The notes under the pieces were generated by a model. The model was not told the DNA's origin and did no database searches. It saw only the letters and a program-made list of their open reading frames with translations. This document shows, in pieces, positions 54,169 through 63,190 of a DNA stretch of 64,000 nucleotides. A program made the translations under genes and the position numbers. The stretch is from Marsupella aquatica (Eukaryota; Marchantiophyta): positions 6,076,001-6,140,000 of the forward strand of contig OZ316897.1 of assembly GCA_973895155.1 (NCBI GenBank), read 5' to 3'. Within the stretch, counting starts at the first letter, position 1. Every line of letters starts with the position of its first letter.

Positions 54169-57100
54169 CTATGTCCTCAAAGAAACTATGGACCTAGAGA
54201 GCCCTGAAAGATTTTCCAAACCTATTCTCCTTTCCCTATCCACCGCAAAGATATATCTTCCAAGTTGCTGAGGGGGCAGACCAAACAATGCATACAAATC
54301 TTTCACCAAGATTTGAGATGCCATCCTAACCCCCTCATAAAACTTGCAAGCAATGAATACATGATATTCATTCTCTATACTAGAGCTATCACATAGTTGA
54401 CAAACCCTCTTTTTCCTGTCAATATCCTTCCATCTCCCTTGTTCTACTTCAAGGTGGTGTGAGCTTAGTCTATACTGAGCAATAAGTTGTCTAAGTTGTA
54501 CTGAGATAGTGCTAGATAAGTATTCTTGTTCTCGATATTTCTTCATGGGGTTCACATCTCTCATGTAGTATTGTTGCCGTGGGCTAGGTTCATGCCAAAG
54601 TTTGTGCAAAGCCTTTTGCTCAAGTTTTGCTCTTAGCTTGGTTGGGTGTGTTGGCCATTCATGTTCAGGAAAATCCCAAGCATGGGCCCACCTGCACACA
54701 TCTGCATACCACCCTTTAGCTGAAGATGAGCGCAAGGCATGAAAAGGAAATCTGTTTTCCTCCAACTCTCTTACACGCATGATGTATTTGAGTGTGTGGA
54801 AGAGTGCCTCCACCTCCAAAGGAAACAAGCCTGCCTCTGCAAGTGTAAGTGCATATGGGGTTTGTGACTTGATCCCAAGCTCCATCTCAAGAAATAGCTT
54901 TTGCAGCCCCTCAATCTGTTGCCACCCAGATTTAGACACACCTGCTCCCCAAATTGGTGCTCCATAAAGAATGACTGGTTTCACCAAAGCTCCAAAGAGA
55001 TGTTTCCTTAACCTCCAAGTGTGTAGACCAGCTCTTTTGCATTTGTTCATGAATGCATAAAAAGCTTTGTACCCATTGCCAGCCCTAGATTTTACACATG
55101 AGGCCCAACTCAAGTTTTGAGAGAACTCCACCCCAAGGTATTTGTAGGTCCTCACAAATTCCACCAGATTCCCTTGGAAGTAGAGCTCTGGATTTTGTCG
55201 TGTGCCAATGCCCAAACACTTGGTCTTCTTGAGGTTGACTACCATCCCTGTTGCTTGACAAAACTCCTCCAAGGCATTGAGATGTCTTTGCAAAGCTTCT
55301 TGAGCATGAGCAAGTAGGACCACATCATCTGCAAATATAAGAAGTTGGAGGACAAACCTACCCAATTGAGTGCCAACTCCACCATGCTCCTCCAAAATGT
55401 TGTGTAGCTGATCAATGAAGATGCCAAAGAGAGTTGGTGAGAGAGGACAACCTTGGATCACCCCAAGAGTGCTCCAGATTTCTTCAGAGGTTTCCTTTGA
55501 AAGTTTGATGCGCACTTCTTGGTACAATTTAGAAACAGCCAACCTGAGCTCTTCAGGCACTTCCAACTCCACCATCCTATCCCAAAGCTTGGATCGGGAA
55601 ACTTTGTCAAAGGCCTTGGAGAAGTCCACAAACAAGCAAAATAATGGTTTATGTGGAGATTTGGCCTTTTCACACAACACCCTCAAGCAGAGAATGTGAT
55701 CCATAGTGCTGAATTCTCTCCTAAAACCTGCTTGTGAAGGTGCCCTTTTCATCTCACTCTCCAACCAAGAGCTTAATCTGGCTTCAAGTAGTCCTCCCAA
55801 AACTTTAGCAAAAGTATTGCCTACCATGATGGTTCTGTAGTTGTGCACATCGTCCTTGTTGCCTACCTTGAAGATAGGCACCACTCTTCTGGTCATCCAA
55901 GCTTTAGGTAAACCTAAAGCCATTGCTTGATTCAGCTCATGCACCAAGTTTGTTAGTAAAGAGGGTCCTCCCCACAAAAGAAGCTCCAAGTTCAGGCCCA
56001 ACAGATCTTTAGCTTTCCCATGTTGCATGTGGGAAAGATGCACCTTCACCTCCCTCTCTGTAAACTGAATGGTGTCCCCAAGGGGCAAAGGCATGCCACT
56101 AGCATCTGGAAAGAAATACAAGGATGTGACATAGGTTACCAGGTCCTGGTGATCCAAGGGGGGAGTAGTCTTGCCTGATTGCATTCTCTCCCAAAAATGT
56201 TTTGGATGTTTGATGAACTCCTCACATAGTGATTGTTGATGACTCTTCAAGAAGCACCTCTTCTTGTGTTTGATGAAGTTCTTGTACATAGTGAATGCCA
56301 AAAGTCTCTTTTCCCCTGAATGTGATCTTGCTTGCATCCTTGCTCTAGCACAATCCTCGTCAAACCAAGCCTTCATGTTTTGCTTTCTAGGGGGTTTGGT
56401 GGAGAAAGTAGAGGCTGCTGCTTGTGCTATGACTTCTGAGAGCTCAATCTGATCATCCAGGGTATGGAGAAGATGGTCAAAGTTGGCTTTGAAGATGACT
56501 TCTCTATCAGGGTCTAGAAACAGAGGTTTGGGTACTGGCTTTCTGTGCACTTTGTTTGGGATTGTGGCCAGGTCAAGATGGAACAACAAAGGCAAGTGTG
56601 AAGACTCTGGTTGTTGATCAAGTATTTGAAAGTCAACCACTCTAGTGGCAGAGGTAGGTGAGGCAAGAAGGTAATCAATGGTACTACATCCTTGTTTAGA
56701 TCTAAAAGTGTAACCAGATGATTGGGGAAATCTCTCAAGCCCATTCAATATTCTTAGACTACAAGAAGCTCCCAAATGCAAAAAGTGACATGTCATGTCA
56801 TTTGTTCTGGTGTCAAGAGCCTCTCTCACCCAAGGTATCTCTTCACTACATGATGACCAAGGTAAAGTTCCTAAGTCCTCACTTTCAGTAAATTGTTCAT
56901 TAGATACCCTGGCATTAAAGTCCCCCACTATCCATGTCTCCCCTAGTGGTGATATATCATGAATGACTTGGATTAACCTATGAAATGGATAATGTGCATC
57001 AGCAATTCCCATCTTATAGACATTCATATTAAGGGGAGCAAAGTAGGTGACAATCAGAAATGATGGAGTACCTCTGGTATGAAGTCTCACCACCATGAAC

Positions 57101-57363
57101 TGCTTGCTGGGATCTTCATGTTCAATAGAGGTGATGTGTTGAAGTTGATTCTTGGTGTAGACAGCAATGCCTCCAAACCCTCTTCCCCGTGTGGTCTTCT
57201 TCTCATTGAAGATGGATTGTATGCAAGTAAAGCCTTTAATGCTAGGTAGAGCATTTCCCTCATATTCCCAAGTCTCCGTGAAAAGCAAGATGTCAAAATT
57301 CTCAAACAAAGGTTCCCCTCCAATTGCTGTTTCTATGGAAAGTCCTAAAACATTCCATGCCAT
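54169..57363 (-). CDS. LINE-A ORF2: endonuclease - reverse transcriptase
   Basis: 1064 residues from MAWNVLGLSIETA. APE-type endonuclease motifs: WNVLGLS, LLFTETWE, GFGGIAVYTKN, TYFAPLN, IVGDFNAR, and SSHLPLLFHLD at the end. RT: YRTIMVGNTFAKVLGG, FCLFVDFSKAFDKVSR (first Asp), QGCPLSPTLFGIFIDQL, LLIFADDVVLLAHA (FADD box), LGVEFSQNLSW. The C-terminal zinc motif is CQLCDSSSIENEYHVFIAC. No RNase H domain. The frame is intact, so this copy could encode active enzyme. Confidence 0.9.
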   Translation of the reverse strand: MAWNVLGLSIETAIGGEPLFENFDILLFTETWEYEGNALPSIKGFTCIQSIFNEKKTTRGRGFGGIAVYTKNQLQHITSIEHEDPSKQFMVVRLHTRGTPSFLIVTYFAPLNMNVYKMGIADAHYPFHRLIQVIHDISPLGETWIVGDFNARVSNEQFTESEDLGTLPWSSCSEEIPWVREALDTRTNDMTCHFLHLGASCSLRILNGLERFPQSSGYTFRSKQGCSTIDYLLASPTSATRVVDFQILDQQPESSHLPLLFHLDLATIPNKVHRKPVPKPLFLDPDREVIFKANFDHLLHTLDDQIELSEVIAQAAASTFSTKPPRKQNMKAWFDEDCARARMQARSHSGEKRLLAFTMYKNFIKHKKRCFLKSHQQSLCEEFIKHPKHFWERMQSGKTTPPLDHQDLVTYVTSLYFFPDASGMPLPLGDTIQFTEREVKVHLSHMQHGKAKDLLGLNLELLLWGGPSLLTNLVHELNQAMALGLPKAWMTRRVVPIFKVGNKDDVHNYRTIMVGNTFAKVLGGLLEARLSSWLESEMKRAPSQAGFRREFSTMDHILCLRVLCEKAKSPHKPLFCLFVDFSKAFDKVSRSKLWDRMVELEVPEELRLAVSKLYQEVRIKLSKETSEEIWSTLGVIQGCPLSPTLFGIFIDQLHNILEEHGGVGTQLGRFVLQLLIFADDVVLLAHAQEALQRHLNALEEFCQATGMVVNLKKTKCLGIGTRQNPELYFQGNLVEFVRTYKYLGVEFSQNLSWASCVKSRAGNGYKAFYAFMNKCKRAGLHTWRLRKHLFGALVKPVILYGAPIWGAGVSKSGWQQIEGLQKLFLEMELGIKSQTPYALTLAEAGLFPLEVEALFHTLKYIMRVRELEENRFPFHALRSSSAKGWYADVCRWAHAWDFPEHEWPTHPTKLRAKLEQKALHKLWHEPSPRQQYYMRDVNPMKKYREQEYLSSTISVQLRQLIAQYRLSSHHLEVEQGRWKDIDRKKRVCQLCDSSSIENEYHVFIACKFYEGVRMASQILVKDLYALFGLPPQQLGRYIFAVDRERRIGLENLSGLSRSIVSLRT

Positions 57364-57384
57364 GACTCTCAAGGTCCCAATCCA

Positions 57385-58050
57385 TCATTTAGAAACAACT
57401 CTCTTCTTATTGGTAACAACAGCTTGTCCATTGCGCAAGTAGGCTACCAATCCTTGGTCTTTGGCTACCCTCACCTTCTCAAGCTCAATTTTCCTTGCTT
57501 GGACTTGTGTGGGAGTCAGATCATCATCCAACCAAATCCTTAGCCCTTTAAGCATGCTCCTGTTAGCCATCACTCTAGCTTTCTCAGATTCAGCTGCAAA
57601 CTTCACCAAGATTGGACGTGGAAGGTTCCCGTTCTTTTGCCCAATCCTATATGCTTGCAAAATGATAGGGTCATGCACTTTCATCTGAGATTGGAAGAAT
57701 GAAATTGCTACCTTCTTGGTGTCTTCCTTCTCCTCCTCAACAAGGCCTGATATTTTGCAGTTGCTGACTCTTGCATGCTGGTTCTTGTGTTCTTCCTCTA
57801 GTGCTCTCCTCTCCTCCTCCTTGGCTTGGACAAATTCCATATGTGATTGTTTTGCAGCCTGTGCAAAGGTTTTGAGCTTCTCCTCAATCTCCCCTACAGC
57901 CTCATGTATCACTGATTTCTCTGGGCACATACTCTTCTCCATGTCTCCAAAACACGATGCAAGCAATGAGAGTTGCTTACCATTCTCCTGAGTTTGAGAT
58001 CGAAGATCACTAATCAACCTCTTTTGCTTGACATTCTCATTCTTTAGCTC
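57385..58050 (-). CDS. LINE-A ORF1, 5'-truncated (L1 ORF1p-like)
   Basis: Begins inside the protein at the junction (ELKNENVKQKR). A coiled coil (DLRSQTQENGKQLSLLAS ... AVGEIEEKLKTFAQAAKQ ... EEERRALEEEHKNQH) is followed by an RRM-like and C-terminal domain as in L1 ORF1p (SNCKISGLVEEEKEDTKK, AYRIGQKNGNLPRPILVKF, LRIWLDDDLTPTQVQARK). The stop at 57385 is 22 bp before the ORF2 start. Its role would be RNA binding and trimerisation. The natural start is lost. Confidence 0.75.
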   Translation of the reverse strand, partial: ELKNENVKQKRLISDLRSQTQENGKQLSLLASCFGDMEKSMCPEKSVIHEAVGEIEEKLKTFAQAAKQSHMEFVQAKEEERRALEEEHKNQHARVSNCKISGLVEEEKEDTKKVAISFFQSQMKVHDPIILQAYRIGQKNGNLPRPILVKFAAESEKARVMANRSMLKGLRIWLDDDLTPTQVQARKIELEKVRVAKDQGLVAYLRNGQAVVTNKKRVVSK

Positions 58051-58052
58051 CG

Positions 58053-58660
58053 TATGCAGATGTGTGCAGGTGGGCCCATGCTTGGGATTTTCCTGAACAT
58101 GAATGGCCAACACACCCAACCAAGCTAAGAGCAAAACTTGAGCAAAAGGCTTTGCACAAACTTTGGCATGAACCTAGCCCACTGCAGCAATACTACATGA
58201 GAGATGTGAACCCCATGAAGAAATATCGAGAACAAGAATACTTATCTAGCACTATCTCAGTACAACTTAGACAACTTATTGCTCAGTATAGACTAAGCTC
58301 ACACCACCTTGAAGTAGAACAAGGGAGATGGAAGGATATTGACAGGAAAAAGAGGGTTTGTCAACTATGTGATAGCTCTAGTATAGAGAATGAATATCAT
58401 GTATTCATTGCTTGCAAGTTTTATGAGGGGGTTAGGATGGCATCTCAAATCTTGGTGAAAGATTTGTATGCATTGTTTGGTCTGCCCCCTCAGCAACTTG
58501 GAAGATATATCTTTGCGGTGGATAGGGAAAGGAGAATAGGTTTGGAAAATCTTTCAGGGCTCTCTAGGTCCATAGGGCTCTCTAGGTCCATAGTTTCTTT
58601 GAGGACATAGTTGTCCTCTTCTGAGCAATCTCTTTTGGTTGCTCTTTTCTTTGATTGCAT
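58053..58660 (+). mobile_element. LINE-A 3' fragment, inverted against copy 4, lacking its tail
   Basis: Plus-strand sequence from YADVCRWAHAWDF to the ORF2 stop and part of the 3' UTR, stopping at GATTGCATT without the hexamer tail. It meets copy 4 head-to-head at 58050/58053. Confidence 0.8.
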
Positions 58661-59043
58661 TGCGGAGTGGACCTCCAAGAAGATTTGCCATTGCGGAGTG
58701 GACCTCCAAGAAGAGAGGGGGCAAATGCACGACAAGCGACCACGTCCTTGCTGGAGGTGGGACGCATGTCTACTTCAAATGGCATGCACAAAAGTGGCAT
58801 AACCAACGGGGCTGCCCTCAATCCCATAGAGGCTTTTGCGCACCCTAAAAAAGCAGAGGAGGTGGGCTGTATTTAGTGTATAGCACAGGCCAATGGTGTA
58901 ACAGTTCAAGATGCTGCTCCAAGGGATACGGAAATTTCATTTCCAGTGCCATAAACAGAGCAGCTTCATCAATCTACATTTTAATTACGAAAGATATCCA
59001 AAAACCATGTGTTTTTTGCACGGGAAAAATTGTAGAAACCGGC
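58661..59043. repeat. copy of the 40206-40578 segment with a 31-bp tandem duplication
   Basis: GCGGAGTGGACCTCCAAGAAG occurs twice at the start (58661 and about 58692), then the sequence follows 40216-40578 with no difference noticed. Confidence 0.8.
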
Positions 59044-60045
59044 CTTTATGCCTTAGGGGTCTGTTGCAGAAGCCTGTTTGTAATGTGATCATGCGACTTA
59101 GTGATGTGTTTCGCCGTATTTGTGTAAAGGTTTGGGATGAAACCCACTTCCCACAACTGACAAAAGATGTTGCACAGGTGATGTGTGACCAGGAGATTTA
59201 TTTTCTCCAACATTTTTTGATGTCATGACTCACCTACTTGTCCATGTTGTGGAAGAGCTACACCAATTTGGGCTTGTGAGTGCTCGTTGGTTGTACCCTT
59301 TGGAATGGTACATGCAGCTACTCAAAGGTCACGTGAGAACATATTACACACTTGAAGCAAGCATGGCTAAAGGTTACATAAAGGACGAGACTCTGGAATT
59401 TCTGACCGAATACATAGTACAATTATATGAGCATGTGAAGACCAGGGTGTGGAATTCTGATAAGGAGGAAGGGGTGATAGGTGAAGTACTGGAAGGTTCT
59501 GCAACCACAAAGAACCTGACCATACCTATGAGAGACTTGGCACATGACTTTGTATTGCACAACACTGTGGTGATGGAACCCTCGATACAGTGAGTGCATA
59601 CATGTGCTAAACTCCAGTTGACGAGCTTAAATGTTGTGTGCATGTGATTTTCTCCTTCAGCTTGACTGTTCATATTAGCCAAGCTAATGCTGTGTGGTTG
59701 TTTGTTCAGGGAGTATGAGTCATTGAAGGCGGCCCATCCCACTGCAGGAACAACTTTTCCAGGTTTCATGGAGTGGATCCCCGAGTGAATCAGAGTGGCA
59801 ATTAGAGAACATCACGAGACCCACCCAAACATGGATGCAGACGTTTACCTACTATCTAATGCCCCTAGCTTGAAAGTAAAGAGTTACAAACGGATGAGAG
59901 CATATGGGAATCACTTTCAAGTGAAGGATGGTGATAGTGCCTATGTGATAATAGGGCTATGGCCAAAGAAATTAAAAAGTGAAAATTTTCAAAAAAAATT
60001 GCGCATTACCAGGTTAATGGAGTATAATAAACCCAAAAAATGACT
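59044..60045 (+). pseudogene. CACTA (En/Spm) transposase, first part
   Basis: Reads LQKPVCNVIMRLSDVFRRIC, then LTHLLVHVVEELHQFGLV and ARWLYPLEWYMQLLKGHVR, the DUF4218 region of CACTA transposases, then MAKGYIKDETLEFLTEYI. A retained GT-AG intron (59590-59709) joins SIQ to EYESLKAAHP. An in-frame TGA follows at WIPE, and the sequence continues IRVAIREHHETHPN and SYKRMRAYGNHFQVKDGDS, the start of DUF4216. The frame is broken between LQHFLMS and LTHLL. The rest of DUF4216 lies beyond the insertion, at 62700-63190. Confidence 0.65.
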
Positions 60046-60438
60046 ACAAAGTCTAGTTTGCAATATGACATCCGGAAATATCCAGATAGCACTCTTTTTG
60101 GAACTTGCAAATACCAGTACAGTCGCACCACAAGAGGAGGCGTACGAGAATGCCGGCTAAAACCATAAGTCTGACATCCGATCGGAGACCGAAAGTTGGT
60201 GACCAAGTTCTTAAGGCCATTGTGATTGAGCATTCCTCACACCACCAAACTGTTGCGGAAATCTTTCGCAAGAAGTCACAGGAGTGAATAGAGCCGGACG
60301 AGGCTGCCAATTTGAGGCATTAGTCATGAGGAACTGGTTACGGGGGAAGTGGATGATTGTTCAATTGAGTGGGGAAGTGACGATTTGATTCCAATTTCCG
60401 GATTTGAGATTTCCAGAATTTTGTGAAGGGATTTTAAT
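60046..60438. other. start of the inserted gag-like element; noncoding
   Basis: No gene. TCCGGA-type motifs begin here (60073, 60397). Confidence 0.35.
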
Positions 60439-62110
60439 TTGGTTTCTTTCTCTCCCTTGTTCATCATGGTGAAGAGAAAGGATCAGGATTTTGCCCCAGA
60501 AAAATCCAGAATCCGGACGCTTCCAAAGCGGACGACTAAGGAGCGGACAATCATTGTTAACGAGAAGCCGCTGCGTCCGGAGATTCCTACGGATCCGAAA
60601 AGGAAGGACCGTTTACAAAACAACCTTGAGGCCATGGGTTGCGCGAAGTTGATGGAGTTTCCATGGGGATATCAGAGTGCAGTGTTTGTGAAGGAGGTCT
60701 AGAATCGTGCCACCCTTGCTTTGGATTTTCTGGATTCTATCACAGGAAATCCGGAAAAGTGGACTGTGGCTGGTATCTCCTCATTGCTAGATGTGCCATT
60801 GAAAGGAGAGACTTTTCTAACTTTGAAGGAGAATTAAGCTGAAAATTACTTTGATGGTGAGGTTGATCCAAAGGATGGCTAGAAGATGTCTCAGTGCCTG
60901 CATGAAGAGTTCTTTGATGTCCTAGCCTTCTTGTTACCCATTCTATCCCCTGCCAAACCTCGTCGAGTGACAATCCGGATTGGTAATACCATTGCTGCTT
61001 CCTACGTGGGTGAGAAGAAGATTTCTTGGGCAAAGGTGTTGGAGGAAGTCATCGCTAAGGAAGTCCGAAATCTTCACTTGAAGACTCCCACCTCCCTTTT
61101 GACCTAGCGAACCTGTACTCCATGGACCGGGTTATGACAGATGAAGAGGCAGAGGAATACAAGAACCAAGCCATGTTGGCTCAACTCGGAGATCTGGATC
61201 GACAGCCATCTGAGGGGACTGAGTCAGAAGAAGAACCTGTTGTTGAAGTCCGACCCCTAGGACTCGGAAGAGGTTAGTTCAGAGTCCGAAACCAGATCAT
61301 GTTGAAGATCGGAAAACAGAGGAAGTCTACCAGGCGTGACATCAAGTTTGAAGTGGATGGCATCAGCAGAGTTGGAGCATGTCCGGATTTTTGTGGAGAG
61401 TGCAACCGGAAAGACAAAGCAACTAGAGGAACTGGTTGGGAAGGTTGCCGAGATGCTCAACTGCAGTCCGGTTGTCATCATTTCCACTCTGGATATGGTG
61501 ATTAAAAGCCAGGCCAAGAAGAGGATCTGGGACTTGGAGGATTAGACAGTCAAGGATAGACAAAAGATTGATTCCTTGGTGGACCAGTTGGATGCCCGGT
61601 TGGATGTTGCACAAAAGAAGTTGGAGGAGCATTTGAAAATCCAGAAATTACTAAATGGAGCTGTCACTACTGTTCAGGAAGCGCTTCGTGTTCCGACCTT
61701 GGACTTGGTTGAGACCAACCTAATTGATAAGTATTTAGCCACAGCCAACCCAGGTTCCCTTGCCAAGGTAATAGTGTAATAATCGGTTTGCTAAGAAGAT
61801 CATAGGAGCATTCAACCAGATGGAGAAAGTTATTGCGAATGTGAAGTCAATGCTTGCACTTGCTCGATTCTGGAAAGCCGGAATGTCTGATGCAGAGGGC
61901 ACTCCACTCGGATTTGAGAAGGTTGAGTTCCATTTTCCGTCCTTGTCGCCTTCGACTATCAATCCCACACGCAGCTTTACTTTGGATTTGAAGGATGTGG
62001 AAGCTAGTACGAGTTTAGAGACTCCTACTTCCCAGAAGCCGACGAGTCTGGTTGATGCTACACATGAGCCAGTTAGAGTAGAGGTAGAAGATGATTCTTC
62101 AGTAGCTTAG
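60439..62110 (+). pseudogene. gag-like gene with coiled coil, several stops
   Basis: Starts near MVKRKDQDFAPEKSR. The region NPEKWTVAGISSLLDVPLKG and FFDVLAFLLPILSPAKPR ... TIRIGNTIAASYVGEK resembles the putative plant transposon (gag-like) domain of plant retroelements. Then DLANLYSMDRVMTDEEAEE, a coiled coil (LEELVGKVAEML, LVDQLDARLDVAQKKLEEHL) and a Pro/Thr-rich end. In-frame stops: TAG 60700, TAA 60835, TAG 60880, TAG 61543, plus a frameshift near 61085. It appears inserted in the CACTA transposase. Confidence 0.5.
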
Positions 62111-62400
62111 TAGTTTTTGTTAGTTAGTTAGCATTTCCGGATCCGGCTAGGATCTAAATCCGGATTTAGTAGTAGAACCAAAAATCAATTTCCGGATTTT
62201 GCCTTACACTCATTTCCGGATCTTCCTTTGTTATCATTTCCGGATTTTTGCCTCATACTCATTTCCGGATTTTAATGACAGTTACTTTTTTTTCCCCATG
62301 AAACCGGAAATGACACTTTGTCTTTTGGGATCTTTCCCCATTTTCCTCTAGCATCTTAAGTAGGATGACAGTTAACTTTCTTTTTCAGCTTTTCAGTTTA
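62111..62400. repeat. ATTTCCGGAT repeat cluster
   Basis: (C)ATTTCCGGAT(TT) or its close variants recur about eight times between 62138 and 62262, spaced 15-30 bp. Confidence 0.75.
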
Positions 62401-62699
62401 TGTTGGAAGCCTCATAGCTCCTCCTCAGGTGCTCCTGTTGAGCCTGGACCTGTTAGGAGTAGAACTGGAACTCCTTCTCCTGTTGAGAAGTAAAGACCTT
62501 AGTTGGTAAAGACCTTAGTTGGTAAGATCTTATTTGTTCTTTTCAGTACCAATTTGTTTTTCATTAACTCTTACAGGGAACGAATTTAGGACTTTAGAGG
62601 TTAAAGTGTTATTTAACAATCTGACCATTCTACCATAGCCTACAGGGTGACAAATGACTGTGGGCTCATCACTGTATTTGAGCAACAGAGCCACAATCA

Positions 62700-63190
62700 C
62701 GATAGGGCCTAGATGGAGATGGGATATGTGGGAGAATTAGTTGACATATGGGCTCTGGACTAGCTGTGGGGCAGTGTCTAGTCCCGTGATTCTTATGAAA
62801 GGTTCATGGGTGCGGTAGGATCCGCTTGGTAACAAGGCTACCATGAAGAGAGAAAATGACGGTTTCTTGCTTGCCAATTTCAGGGGGAAATTGCTCGAAT
62901 GGTCTGAGCCATTTGTGTTTCCCAGTCAGGTGGAGCAAGCTTTCTTCCTGGATGTGGAAGACTCCCCAGGTTGGCATGTAGTGTGTCATAAACAGGCCAG
63001 ACAATGTCGGATGGAAGGATCAAACCTTGAGTTTCATTTACACTCTCATAGTGCCTTTGATCGTCGACATTCAGACCAAGTGCTTGTAGTTCATGATAGC
63101 GGGGACTTCATTCCTGTGACAAGGGTAGAGGCATTTGCTGAAGGAGAAGAATTCAGAGATGCAGATGCCAACAGTGTGCATGTGCCCTGA
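62700..63190 (+). pseudogene. CACTA transposase, DUF4216 second part
   Basis: GYVGELVDIWALD, then VILMKGSWVR, an in-frame TAG (62816-62818), and DGFLLANFRG, EWSEPFVFPSQVEQAFF, GWHVVCHKQARQ, matching the DUF4216 plan (EPFILA-QV-QVFYV). This completes the domain begun at about 59900. Confidence 0.6.

Larger units (their letters stand above)
54021..58050 (-). mobile_element. LINE-A copy 4, most complete
   Basis: Minus strand: hexamer tail ((ATTACC)n sense strand; 54026-54060), 3' UTR, intact ORF2 and most of ORF1. The 5' end is lost at about 58050, where an oppositely oriented LINE-A 3' fragment begins. It serves as the reference for the other copies. Confidence 0.9.

Noticed and set aside
54779-55699. 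Plus-strand open frames across the LINE-A copies
   Set aside because: They are antisense shadows of ORF2, recurring at the same place in each LINE copy.
58050-58660. Twin priming to explain the head-to-head LINE-A pair
   Set aside because: The inverted part includes the 3' tail and the sense part lacks one, and the two overlap in LINE sequence; two separate events or a rearrangement fit better.
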